From contig OW388300.1 in NCBI GenBank assembly GCA_936450465.1, forward strand, positions 39,836,358 to 39,900,357: a DNA stretch of 64,000 nt. Direction: 5' to 3'. A model generated the notes under the pieces. That model ran no database searches. It saw only the letters and a list, made by a program, of their open reading frames with translations, and had not been told where the DNA came from. Of this stretch, positions 49,496 to 60,510 are shown one piece after another; position 1 is the first letter of the stretch, and each line of letters opens with the position of its first letter. Source of the stretch: Gibbula magus (taxonomy: Eukaryota > Mollusca > Gastropoda > Trochida > Trochidae). A program made the translations under genes and the position numbers.

Positions 49496-50525
49496 CTGTG
49501 GACAAAATTGGGTCAACAAACATATCAGAAGATTGAAATACAAAATCAGGACCATTAAAGAAATATCTATATTTTGTACTGCTAGACCTGTGGATAAAAT
49601 TGTGTCAACAAACAGATCATAAGATTGAAGGACCAATTTAGGACTATTTAGGGAATACTTATATTGTGTACTGCTGGTCCTGTGGACAAGATTGGATCAA
49701 CAAACAGATCAGAAGATTGAAATACAAAATCAGGACCATTAAAGAAATATTTATATTTTGTACTGCTAGACCTGTGGATAAAATTGTGTCAACAAACAGA
49801 TCATAAGATTGAAGGACCAATTTAGGACTATTTAGGGAATACTTATATTGTGTACTGCTGGTCCTGTGGACAAGATTGGATCAACAAACAGATCAGAAGA
49901 TTGAAATACAAAATCAGGACCATTAAAGAAATATTTATATTTTGTACTGCTAGACCTGTGGATAAAATTGTGTCAACAAACAGATCATAAGATTGAAGGA
50001 CCAATTTAGGACTATTTAGGGAATACTTATATTGTGTACTGCTGGTCCTGTGGACAAGATTGGATCAACAAACAGATCAGAAGATTGAAATACAAAATCA
50101 GGACCATTAAAGAAATATTTATATTTTGTACTGCTAGACCTGTGGATAAAATTGTGTCAACAAACAGATCATAAGATTGAAGGACCAATTTAGGACTATT
50201 TAGGGAATACTTATATTGTGTACTGCTGGTCCTGTGGACAAGATTGGATCAACAAACAGATCAGAAGATTGAAATACAAAATCAGGACCATTAAAGAAAT
50301 GTTTATATTTTGTACTGCTAGACCTGTGGATAAAATTGTGTCAACAAACAGATCATAAGATTGAAGGACCAATTCAGGACTATTTAGGGAATACTTATAT
50401 TGTGTACTGCTGGTCCTGTGGTCAAAATTGGATCAACAAACAGATCAGAAGACTGAAGGACCAACTCAGGACTATTTAGGGAATACTTATATTGTGTACT
50501 GCTGACCCTGTGGACAAAACTGCAT
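49496..50525. repeat. 184-bp tandem array carrying copies of the adjacent splice acceptor
   Basis: 'caa(g/a)attgg' markers fall at 49503, 49687, 49871, 50055, 50239 and 50423, all exactly 184 bp apart. Each unit is a pair of related halves of about 92 bp ('tgctggtcctgtggac' and 'tgctagacctgtggat'). Read on the minus strand, each half has a pyrimidine-rich run ending in CCACAG followed by GACCAGCAGT or GTCTAGCAGT. That closely matches the true acceptor and first exon bases (CCACAG^GGCCAGCAGT) at 49495. Copies are nearly identical, implying recent expansion. Confidence 0.96.
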
Positions 50526-51030
50526 GGGTGAACAAAACCGTTTGGGACAAAGATAACACTTAGGGAGTGATTTACAACGTCATCTGTCATCCAGATTTGG
50601 GTGAACAAACTGTTAGTACTTAAGAATTATGAAACTGTTTGCGACAAAGATAACACTTAATTAGGCATAGATTCAATTGTTATTTGTCCGTTGAGAAATT
50701 GATGAACTAAATGTTGAGACTTAGATTGACGAAGCTCCTTGGGACAAAAATAACACTTAGGGATAGACTCACAGAGATGTTCCTTGAGGGGGTCAAGGTG
50801 ATATTTGCCCACCCTTTTGGCTTGGGAGCTTAACTTTGGGGGAATTAGGATATTCTTACCATTGCAAAGGGTCCAAATTGCTTAGAATTGGCCAAAATGA
50901 CCCACCTAGCTGTGTATCTTGGAACAACACTGGATTCACAATGGTATCTGTCAGTCTAGAATTGTGTGTGAAAACTGATACGACTTTAGAATTACCAAGC
51001 TTTTGGGGACAGAGATAACACTTAAGAACA
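50526..51030. repeat. Degenerate continuation, about 100-bp units
   Basis: 'tgggacaaagataacactta' variants occur near 50546, 50643, 50740 and 51002, with 'gtgaacaaa' and 'gatagactca' words between. This appears to be older repeat material upstream of the 184-bp array in the same presumed intron. Confidence 0.65.
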
Positions 51031-51845
51031 GTATTTGTTATACAGGACTGATTTTGTTTGAAAGAGGTGCGTGAACTCTTACATGATTTTTCTCATCAGA
51101 AATGTTAATGGTAAAATTAATGGTAAAGTCATTCTAGCCAGAAGATGTGTAGTAGCCATTTGTAGTATTCAATTCTAGTAATTATACCATATATGTCTAC
51201 ACCCAAGTTGTTAAACATTTCTTATGAAGTCCATAGATAGCGAAGGCTGAAGACAAAAATATACATTAGACAACTTACAATTAGCTGATCAGAGTTACAA
51301 GATTCAGATCATTCTTAAACCTTGAGTTATAAATGTTAAATCCTAATTTTTAATTCCATAATGACAAGCAAAACATGAAGGAGCATTGTCCCCATAAAAT
51401 ATTTTCATGACATGTTTAACTCCATCACTATTAGCAGCCAAGGTTAGACTCAATACACAAATTCATACACGCTGAAAGAAAAATGAATTAATGGAAATGG
51501 AAATAAGAATTCATATTTGCTTCCAAGCTGTATCGTGTTGTGTATCTTGTTCTGTAAAACAAAAATGTTAAGACAACCACATTTAAAATATGTTTGACAT
51601 CAAAAAAAATAAAATTCATCAGTATTTACATTTTAACATACCTAATCAATATCCATTATGAATAATTACAATAATGATGCTGATGAAATAGAGATGATGT
51701 GAAAATTGTTTAATATGATTACATGTACAAGTTTATTTACAAAGGCTGAAAAACAAGACCTCAAATTGAAAACATATGTTAGGCATCAAAATGATTCACA
51801 TAAAAGTTTATGCTTGTTTACAATTTACTTCTGAAAGGAATCAAC
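51031..51845. other. Presumed intronic stretch
   Basis: AT-rich, no features. Confidence 0.5.
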
Positions 51846-51920
51846 TATATTCATGTTACATATATTCATGTTACATATATTCATGTTACATATATTCATG
51901 TTACATATACTCATGTTACA
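51846..51920. repeat. 15-bp tandem repeat, five units
   Basis: TATATTCATGTTACA five times, the last with one change (tatactc). The unit length keeps all frames open, producing a spurious repetitive reading frame on the plus strand. It sits about 60 bp downstream of the 51978 donor on the minus strand. Confidence 0.97.
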
Positions 51921-51977
51921 AACACTCCATTGTACTCAATACTCCATTAAGACCTGCATTCAAAGAACAGCATTTAC

Positions 51978-52077
51978 CATTCATGCCAGCGAGCTTGTTT
52001 CGTGCAGAGGCAATACACTCCTGTACATAGTTTACGATGCAAGGAACAACGTCTTTCGACCTTCGAGGCATGGTGAA
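51978..52077 (-). CDS. Probable first coding exon of the same unrecognised gene
   Basis: On the minus strand a possible acceptor (cataagcag-like, 'ctcaataagcag') precedes TTCACC-ATG, a fair Kozak context, with ATG at 52071-52069. The frame stays open for 31 codons plus one base and reaches a donor aatg^gtaaat. That leftover base fits the two-base entry of the 49266-49495 exon and forms a Gly codon at the junction. An in-frame stop at 52123-52125 closes the frame upstream, consistent with translation starting at this ATG. The peptide begins MPRRSKDVVPCIVNYVQE and continues as a probable amphipathic helix. I recognise no family. The opposite strand is also open here, so strand assignment rests on phase match, start context and donor. 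Confidence 0.55.
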
Positions 52078-52099
52078 CTGCTTATTGAGATGACTCCAT

Positions 52100-52765
52100 A
52101 CAAGACAGTAGTACTTTGTTCTTCAAGTCAACTCTCTTCAAGGTTTAGTAATTCTTCAAGACAATCCAGATACTGACAATCATATTATTGTGAATATTCC
52201 AATCTGTTTGTACAGATAAAGCTTATCCAAGGATAAATTTGTCTTCTTTATGGTCTTCAAGATAATCCTACAAGTAAACTTGTATCTTGGCAATGTATTA
52301 ATCCAATCTATTTCTACAGGGACATAATTGCACTGAAGGAGATAAACTTCTTCATATGGTCTTCAAGATAATCCTTCAACCATCTTGTATATTGTCAATG
52401 TGAATAATCAAATCAATTTTTACAAGTACATTTTATCCTAATTACCATGAATGAGAGAAAAATAGTTCATATGGTCTACAAGATAATCCTACAGGCAAAC
52501 TGATATCTTGTCACTGTGAATTATCAAGTCAATTTTTACAAATACATTTTATCCTAATTACCATAAAGGGAAGAAATGTATTCCTTGTGGTCTACAAGAT
52601 AATCCTACAGGCAAACTTATATCTTGTCACTGTGAATAATCCAAACTATTTCTACAATTACATTTCATCCTAATTACACTCAAGGAGAGAAAATTTTCCC
52701 TTTTGTTAACACGACAATCCTACAACCAACTAATAGCTTGTCAATGTGTATTATCTATAACATAT
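52100..52765. repeat. About 114-bp tandem array (5-6 units)
   Basis: 'tggtct(t/a)caagataatcct' markers at about 52251, 52358, 52472, 52589 and a weaker one near 52703. 'tttttacaa(g/a)tacattttatcc' recurs in each. Confidence 0.88.
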
Positions 52766-53265
52766 CAATCTTCAATGTAACCAAGGCTTTCCAAATGAGT
52801 TCAAATAAATCCAATATACCAAATAACTTAGTCATTAATCCATACCAAAACTAAGCGACAAATTCAACAATATAAAATTTGCTTCAACAGAACTTGCTTC
52901 AAATAATGCAGCTGACAAAATATCAGTTATTTGGATTTGTGACAAATCCACAAAGAAAGAAATATTAACAAATTAAACCTCTCTTAACATTAGAGGAAAT
53001 ATGTTACCGATCCAATAATCTCCACAATTATCCACAAGATCAACAAAACATCTGTGAATAATCCACAATGAGAAAAACACTGTATCCATTATCATTGTGA
53101 AGTCAATGTCCATGAATTATTCCAAGAATTTAAGAAACCAAAACACTTCAAACCGTGACAATTGCATGAAGTGATCCAACATGAAATTGTTGACACATAA
53201 TGTCTTATTAGGAAAAATCCATATAACAAAAGAACACTGCACTCTCAAACACTAAAGAATCGTCG
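52766..53265. other. AT-rich stretch with 'aatcca' words
   Basis: Short words such as 'aataatccac' recur irregularly. No gene. Confidence 0.5.
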
Positions 53266-53425
53266 ACAATTTCAATCCAAGAATTATTTCTCCGGAGCCA
53301 ATCAGAAACACATGCACACAACCGAATTGCCGATCGTCTCCCGATACCTTGCTCCGAGTCCCCAACCCAGTTACTATCCCTTTGTCCTGTAAACAGTAAA
53401 TATGGAGAGTCTCGGGAGTTTTCAC
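53266..53425 (-). promoter_or_regulatory. GC-richer island, possible promoter or 5' exon of the minus-strand gene
   Basis: The island contains an ATTGG (inverted CCAAT) on the minus strand near 53300, several CpG, and a 39-base stretch bounded by 'gtttacag' and 'gagcaag^gtatcg' that could be a tiny 5' exon. It lies about 1.2 kb upstream of the candidate start codon at 52071. No TATA box is obvious. Confidence 0.3.
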
Positions 53426-54145
53426 TATTCATGAATAATGAATACCACTTTTCACATTCTCTAACAGATTACACCGCTTTGAAAATCACATGAACTTTTT
53501 CTCTGTCTTTTCTTTTTGTCTCCACATCAGCAAATACTTATTTATTATTCCTTTTGATTTTTTAACCGGCAAAATCCATATTGGCTGTAAGCAATGGTTA
53601 GCACATATATTATTGATCAGAGAACGGAATCGGCAGGCAATGGTCTCCAATCGTCTGTTGACTTAACCTAAAAGAGGACTTCTTCTCCTAATCATCCTTA
53701 AATGTCTACACTGACTTAAAAGAAAGATCGATCCACTCTGTCAGATGAAAACCTCAAAGAACAAGTGTCTTCTACCATCCAGTCTAATAAGCCTTAATTA
53801 TTAAATGCGTCTTGTCTTTGAAGAAAAACAAACCGTTAAAATGTTCAAACAGTTGGCAGTGTTGAAGTGCGACAGTTACACAAAGTCGGAAGTTTCAAAG
53901 TTGAGCCACGAGAAGATGCTCCATCACATTCATGAAACGTCCTGAAAGCTTTTGAGAGATTTTACAGGAAGTTAAAAAACATAAAACAACATTTAATGCT
54001 TGCAGAAGATCAACAGACAATGATGTAGCTCCAGAAAAACTCAGACAGACCAATTTTAAAATCCACAGAGACGAATGGTGCGGAGTAAAACAAGTTTTGT
54101 CATTGTGGTCCGGAACTGCTATTGATGATTGATCACTTCAGTCAA
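53426..54145. other. Non-genic stretch
   Basis: No supported feature. Confidence 0.5.
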
Positions 54146-54745
54146 CCGTTCTTAAAGAAACACTTTCAATATTGAGACTGTGAAATGTCTATAAGTACAC
54201 CAATTCTTAAAGAAACACTTCCAATATTGGGACTGTGAAATGTCTATAAGTACACCAATTCTTAAAGAAACACTTCCAATATTGGGACTGTGAAATGTCT
54301 ATAAGTACACCAATTCTTAAAGAAACACTTCCAATATTGGGACTGTGAAATGTCTATAAGTACACCAATTCTTAAAGAAACACTTCCAACATTGAGACTG
54401 TGAAATGTCTATAAGTACACCAATTCTTAAAGAAACACTTCCAATATTGGGACTGCCAAATGTCTCTAAGTACACCAATTCTTAAAGAAACACTTCCAAT
54501 ATTGGGACTGCCAAATGTCTCAAAGTACACCAATTCTTAAAGAAACTCTTCCAATATTGGGACTGTGAAACGTCTATAAGCTCATCAATTCTTAAAGAAA
54601 TACTTCCAATATCGGGACTGTGAAACATTATAAGCTCAACCTTTCTTAAAGAAACACTTCCAATAATGAAACTGTGAACATCTATAAGCACATCAATTCT
54701 TAGAGAAACACTTCCAAGAATGGGAATTTGAAACATCTATAAGCA
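54146..54745. repeat. 55-bp tandem array, about 11 units
   Basis: Units 'aattcttaaagaaacacttc' plus 'caatattgggactgtgaaat' plus 'gtctataagtacacc'. Units 2-7 are almost identical; those after about 54560 are increasingly diverged, a gradient typical of one-sided growth. The minus-strand frame over it is a repeat by-product. Confidence 0.96.
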
Positions 54746-56369
54746 AGTTTTGCAGCCCAATGTATTAATCCTGTTGTGTAGAACTTGTCGTGTTTTCCAC
54801 TATGGTTTAGACTACATTTTATCAGTCATCCTTCTTCAGAACTTAATCACGTGGTCCTCTACAATTTAACCTAAAGTTAAAACTCTGCCCATCGGACAGT
54901 TCACCATCCACTGACCAAAGTGTTACAATGCCTAATACTCCCTATATGAGCAATCAAGTGTTACCGGCAATATTCTCCAACTAACCTAGAGGAGTTAAAA
55001 GTAATATCCTTCGTCCGAACATTAAGTGCTCATATTAATACAATTCCTCTGGGTCCTTTGGTCTTATCACATTTCCTATAATGCTTATGAATCTATAAAG
55101 ACACCCTACCGTCTTCCTGAAAACTAGTCACAAAGGTCTGACCTAATCCTGCTTATTAGTGCGTACTATTTGTTCTCGGAGCCACTGTTGATAGCAGTCA
55201 TATGGAAAGTAGCACCTAATCAATATGAGAGAAGGAAAGTTGACAGGAATATCCTTTTCGCTATTCATCCTGTTTTGCATACTTATGCATGGCAACAAGA
55301 GCCTGGAGATTCAATAACACCAAAATGACAACTGAAATAGGTCTCAAAATGATTTATTAATCCGAGCAATGCGACGACAACAAAGCCGTTAGAGCCAGCG
55401 CTTGCAATCACATCGACTGTTCTCCTTCATCAAACTCCAAATTACTTTTGAATTCTTCGACCTTACAAATTTGGCAACTATTTCTGGATGATGGCAACAA
55501 TTAGTGTGTGCTCCTGGACAAAGAGAATCATGCAATGATCAAACGATTGTCGAAAACGCTTTCAGGCTTTGGATTAATGTTAAACGACTGCTCAAGCATG
55601 TTGGAAATCTTTTATTGCATATCGATCACATTCATGTTAGTTAAACAGTTAGTTTGTTAATTAGACCTTTACAAAGAGGATTGGTTTGCAATATAGAAAG
55701 TTTGTTTGAGTTTATGTTTCGGGTTTCTTTTGTCTATTTTTTTAAATTAAAAATTTATAGAGGTTTTTTAAGTATTTGTCACATTAAGAATTGGAAATTG
55801 ATGTAATATTGAGTTATGTATTTATAAACAAAAAAAATTGTTTTCAGGTACAGAACTGGATAGTCTGTATACCAAACTTCTTAATATGTTGTCCATAAAT
55901 AAATGAGCTTTGTATACTTCATGAAATAATTGTTTTTTTTTGTTACAGAATCTTTTTAAAAGACTGTTCAGTAATTTTTTGGTTGAGTTCTTTATTTCTA
56001 AAAATCAGTTCATGAAACAGAACACCGATAACATGCAAACATCTTCAAAACAAATATTTTCCATAACAAATAACAAAACAATGAAAAACATGTTAACAAA
56101 CAAACAAGTTAGAAAACAATCAAATTATGTTCAAACAAATCATAGATCATTTCTAAATCTTAATTACCTTTAACTCAAATCAGTTAATTCTACAACAAAT
56201 ATCAATTCAGGATACAAAAGATATATATCTATATGTTTCAAATATATGAATGAAAAACTTCAAAAAGATCAAAAATAGTAATGTGAAAAATCATGTGCAA
56301 AAGATCACTTCTATAAATATGAAAATATATATGGAAAAGAAGCATAAATTCAAGGGAAATGCAGGAGCT
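54746..56369. other. Non-genic stretch
   Basis: The 77-codon plus-strand frame at 55940-56173 is very AT-rich (Asn/Lys/Met-rich) and not supported. Confidence 0.5.
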
Positions 56370-56417
56370 GTAACCATGGTTTCTCCAAAAGCAGGAACAG
56401 AGGTAACCAATGGCAAC
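56370..56417. promoter_or_regulatory. Pair of X-box (RFX-type) motifs with CCAAT words
   Basis: GTAACCATGGTTTC at 56370-56383 (near match) and GTAACCAATGGCAAC at 56403-56417 (full match to GTNRCC-N3-RGYAAC). CCAATCAG follows at about 56417-56424, and a TATAAAG-like word at about 56439. This could be a ciliary-type promoter fragment; no gene start is evident. Confidence 0.4.
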
Positions 56418-56845
56418 CAATCAGCGTCTACATTGTTATAAAGAAATTTTGTTTTTATTACATTTGTGCTGTTGTAGTTGGAAGGTCATAGCATTTGGTT
56501 TGTTAAGCATTTGGAGTGTTATATAGCATCATGTTATCATACTGGAATTGGATTAGGATAGTTAGAAGGTATTGGCATATGCCTTCAATGCTCACCTCAA
56601 GTTTTATATAATTTAATCACAAATGTGCACACCATGCATTTTCAAAGAAAAAGGAAAATCTCATGCAATAGATGTCTCGTAACACTGCAATCGAGTATCA
56701 CAGGAGAGTTTACAGATGAGTGTCTGTAGATGACATGCCCATGCTAGTAGAAGCAATGAGAGGAAATATAAGGGTTTCGCACACACGCTTGGCTCTCAGA
56801 AAGAATTATGCCCAAAATATTTTTGCGATTTCTTGAGCCTTTTAC
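56418..56845. other. Non-genic stretch
   Basis: Nothing supported. Confidence 0.5.
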
Positions 56846-57010
56846 TCACATGAATCTAAGGTATGCGCCCGCGGCCGCCCGTTTGGTAAATAGAGACACG
56901 CTGCAAAACAAAACAGACATGATGCACATGTAAGGACAGCACTTGACAACACTCCGCCTCCATTGGTCCGAGACCAACCGACTGACCGCTCTAACACACA
57001 CTAGTGTCTG
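56846..57010. promoter_or_regulatory. GC-richer island with a palindrome
   Basis: Contains GCGGCCGC near 56871, CpG words, and TTGGTC-CGA-GACCAA at 56963-56977 (6-bp arms). A 120-codon minus-strand frame spans the island and the array after it, but half of it is repeat-derived. It may be promoter-like; uncertain. Confidence 0.3.
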
Positions 57011-57084
57011 TAACATGTGACAGGTGGTTGCGAAGTGTAACATAAAATTCCTGTTATAGGAATCGAAAGATAACCATGTGCAAC

Positions 57085-57560
57085 AGTGCAAGGTAAGTGT
57101 TGAATTCTTCACCAATAATCTACAGGTAGATAGATGATATGACATGTAACAAGTGTTGAATTCTTCACCAATAATCCACAGGTAGATGGGTGATATGACA
57201 TGTAACAAGTGTTGAATTCTTCATCAATAATCCACAGGTAGATAGATGATATGACATGTAACAAGTGTTGAATTCTTCACCAATAATCTACAGGTAGATG
57301 GTTGATATGACATGTAACAAGTGTTGAATTCTTCACCAAAAATCTACAGGTAGATGGGTCATATAACATGTAACAAGTGTTGAATTATTTACCAATAATC
57401 CACAGGTAGATGGTTGATATGACATGTAACAAGTGTTGAGTTATTCATCAATAATCTACAGGTAGATGGGTGATATGACATGTAACACATTGTAACATAA
57501 GTGTTAAACTAGTCTCTAATATTCTACAGGTAGATGGGTGATATGACATGTAACACAGTG
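57085..57560. repeat. 56-bp tandem array, about eight units
   Basis: Units 'acatgtaacaagtgttgaat' plus 'tcttcaccaataatctacag' plus 'gtagatgggtgatatg'. 'gatatg' markers at 57136, 57192, 57248 and 57304 show the exact period. The last two units are altered (extra 'cattgtaac'). Confidence 0.96.
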
Positions 57561-58141
57561 TAACATTGTGCAAGTAACAGAAACATTGGTTTGCTGCAAA
57601 CTACGAAACCAAACCTATACTGTAACATGGAACACAATGGAACATAAAATACTGTGTGAGCTAGTCTATATCGTCATTAGGTGGTGCATTACATTGTATA
57701 ATAGTGCAGACGAAGCTAACATACAGGTTTCTTAATTCCAACTGGTGGATATAACATATGACATATTGTGTATACAAGAAAGATCATAACTACTCCCTTT
57801 TGTTTAAGATTTTAGTTCAGGAAATCCTCCAATATACTAAATGTAACATGGTTCCCGTTAAGTAACTTCCTAGATGTTTGAAAGTGCCACAAAATACAAT
57901 TTATATTATAGTTGTAGGCAATATCCTTGCTGCTGAACCTAAGATCTCTTAGGAGGAGGGGAGGAGGTTCAGGGAGTTCAACCTCATCAACCACCCCAAA
58001 CCTCATCAACCCCCTTATGAAAATCCCAAAAGACCAATTGGAGTCACTGCTTTGTAATGAGGCCTCTTGCAAAACCAGAGCAACTAAGTGAGCCTCACCC
58101 TTGAACATCCCTGGATCCACTATTGTCAACATTTACCTCAG
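57561..58141. other. Stretch without a firm gene
   Basis: A 106-codon minus-strand frame covers 57812-58132, partly Pro/Leu-rich. It lacks a splice donor or start context that I trust. Confidence 0.45.
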
Positions 58142-58203
58142 TGCTAAGGACCATGATGTTTCTGATTGTGTCTTGTGCTTGGGTTCCTGTCATCATGTGC
58201 TTG
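58142..58203 (+). CDS. Candidate small exon encoding a membrane helix
   Basis: Acceptor 'caacatttacctcag' then 62 bases open in one frame to ttg^gtaagg. Entry is phase 1, exit phase 0, giving 20 codons. The peptide LRTMMFLIVSCAWVPVIMCL is a likely transmembrane helix. Its Arg-led start and central Trp recall helix 4 of rhodopsin-like receptors, but 20 residues cannot establish a family. No neighbouring exon was found. Confidence 0.3.
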
Positions 58204-58769
58204 GTAAGGTCTCCACCTTAACATCAAATTTCTAGTACCATGATTTTGCATGTAAATTTAGTGGTCCCCCAAGGTGAACTCATCCCTCCCCCCTTTTAGA
58301 TAAGAGAATTTTTGGATCAATCTTTGACAAATTTGAAGTCTATACAATACTGGATCAACTGATGCCACTGTCATTGACAAAGTTACATACAAGTCTTCAA
58401 TGATCTGGTAATAAATACATGGAATGGACATCTAAACAAAATTATGAAATTTTGCTTTGATTTTTGAGGATCACATTTTGAGACATCCCTTAAGAGTAAC
58501 AACTTTGCATATCAGACCCAATTTCCATTATTTATCTGTCCAAACAATCTCAGTCTCGCCTAATTTGCTAGGAAATCATCCAAATCCTCCTTCAAGGGCT
58601 AGTTAGGCAGACCAGGGATGATTTGTCAGACTGAAGGAGGTATTGTACCAAGAGAAGAGTCCATAAATTACTCTTCTTTACCAAAGAGCTGCTAAAGAGA
58701 CCTCATCCTCATGACGTTTGTAGCCCTAAGAATCCTTGACTTCTTAATAATAATAACAACTAGAAGAGC
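58204..58769. other. Non-genic stretch
   Basis: Nothing supported. Confidence 0.5.
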
Positions 58770-60346
58770 GTTTGCGGGACACCGCAAAAGCAGAGCAGCT
58801 CCGAAACTTTGGGTCTCGCCTATCCCTGTTCTGCCTTCTCCTCAGCATAAATAAAATGGGATTTTTTTTGGGACAAAAATTTGTTCATTATTCAAGTCAT
58901 TCTAACAAGTTGAATTATCACTGGGGTCACTTTTCACAAGTTTGTTCCTAAAACCTATTTCTGATTTCAAAATTGGATCAAAGGATTAACATGGCCTTCA
59001 CCAATATCTCATGACCTTGACCTTCAAGGTCACACCATCAATGATTACTTTGCATTGTGTATAACAATCATGCAATGACTCAAAGTGTTCATTGTTAACA
59101 TAAGGCATATTCACAAAAGCATGCTCAAGTTGTGACCTTGCTGTGACCTTGACCTTTGACAGATTTTAGCGAAAACGTTTTCAAATCTGGGTCTTTCTCC
59201 ATAGTTGATATATACCAAAAGAGCCTGACAGCACAAAAATGTTTGAAGTTATCGTGTTTACAAGGATTATTGTAGTGATTTAAGAACTCATGATCTTGAC
59301 CTTTGACCTTGAACGTGAACATTTAAAAATCATTCACCAGATTTATAAGAAAGAAGCTATGTATATGACGTGTTAGACTTTCTTTGAAAAAAGTTATTTA
59401 GAGATTTCAGAACTGGTCACCATGACCATATCTCTAGACCTTGACCTTTGATCTTCAAGGTCACACGGTCAATGATCACTTTTCATTGTGTATAACAATC
59501 ATGTAATGATTCAAAGTGTTAATAGTTAAAATAAGGCATGTTCGCAACTGCATGCTTAAGTTGTGACCTCGCTGTGACCTTGACCTTGGACAGATTTTAG
59601 CGAAAACCTTTTCAAATCTTAGTCTTTCTCTGTAGTTGATTTATACCAAGTAAGGGCCTGATAGCACAGAAGTTGGTGACGTTATTGTGTTTACAAGGAT
59701 TTTTGTAGTGATTTCAGAACTCATGACCTTGACCTTTGACCTTGAATGTGAGCTTTTCAAAATAATTCCCCAGGTGTACAAGAAAGAAGCTATATATATG
59801 AGGTGTTGATACCTTCATGGAAAAAAGTTATTTAGTGATTTCAGAACTGGTGACCTTGACCCTATCTCGTGACCTTGAACTTTAAAATTCAAGGTCACAC
59901 AATCAGTGATCACTTTTCATTGTGTATCACAATCATGTAATGATTCAAAGTGTTAATAGTTGAAAATAAGACATTTTCGCAAAAGCATGCTTAAGTTGTG
60001 ACCTCACTTTGACCTTGACCTTTGACGGATGTTAACGAAAACCTTTCCAAATCTTGGCCTTTCTCCATAGCAGATATACACCAAAGAAGAGCCTGATAGC
60101 AAAAATATTTTTAAAGTTATTGTGTTTACAAGGATTTTTTTAGTGATTTCAGAACTCGTGACCTTGACCTTTGACCTTGAATGTGAACATGTCCAAAAAA
60201 TTCCCCAGGGGCATAAGTAAGAAGTTATGTATATGAGTATCCAAACCTTCTAGGAAAAAAGTTATAGCGAATACAAAACGCACCGCCGGCGGCGACGGAA
60301 ACTGCGCAAAAACTGATAGCAGCTCCGAATAAGTCGGAGCTGCTAA
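58770..60346 (+). mobile_element. Helentron/HINE-like non-autonomous element with tandem core
   Basis: The 5' end has a 7-bp hairpin TTTGCGG-GACA-CCGCAAA (58771-58788) and then GCAGCTCCGA at 58795. The 3' end is a 12-bp perfect hairpin TAGCAGCTCCGA-ATAAG-TCGGAGCTGCTA (60317-60345), so the 5' word reappears inverted at the end. In between are three-plus core units of about 432 bp (cacac-atca markers at 59031, 59462, 59896). Internal tandem cores, short subterminal inverted repeats and a 3' hairpin are features of Helentron-derived elements such as the bivalve 'pearl' group. No Rep/helicase is encoded. Orientation is assumed from the hairpin. Confidence 0.65.
58975..60240. repeat. About 432-bp tandem core units rich in TGACCTTGACC
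   Basis: Each unit contains two clusters of overlapping TGACCT/TGACCTT words, for example 'gaccttgacctttgacctt', plus conserved 'tcattgtgtataacaatcat' and 'gtgtttacaaggatt' blocks. On the opposite strand these read as AGGTCA half-sites, spaced by one base in places (direct-repeat 1 type). Confidence 0.9.
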
Positions 60347-60510
60347 TAACTCTTTATTGTTTGTAATACAGTGTACAAGGGAAATTTGTTCTGTGCAAAT
60401 AGCACCTGGCAGCCACAGTGTAGCGCCAGTTAAAGCTTTGTTCTGTCCTTATAATACTGAGTGTCAAACAAGGCATCAACTACTCCCATCTTTTAACGTC
60501 TTTTGGTATG

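Noticed and set aside
51776..52176. Plus-strand frames with Tyr-Ile-Tyr-Ser-Cys or Met-Leu-His-Ile-Phe repeats
   Set aside because: Produced by the 15-bp repeat. The non-repeat part overlaps the better-supported minus-strand exon.
57812..58132. 106-codon minus-strand frame with a Pro-rich patch
   Set aside because: No donor at its end and no start context. The opposite strand holds the better splice-bounded stretch next to it.
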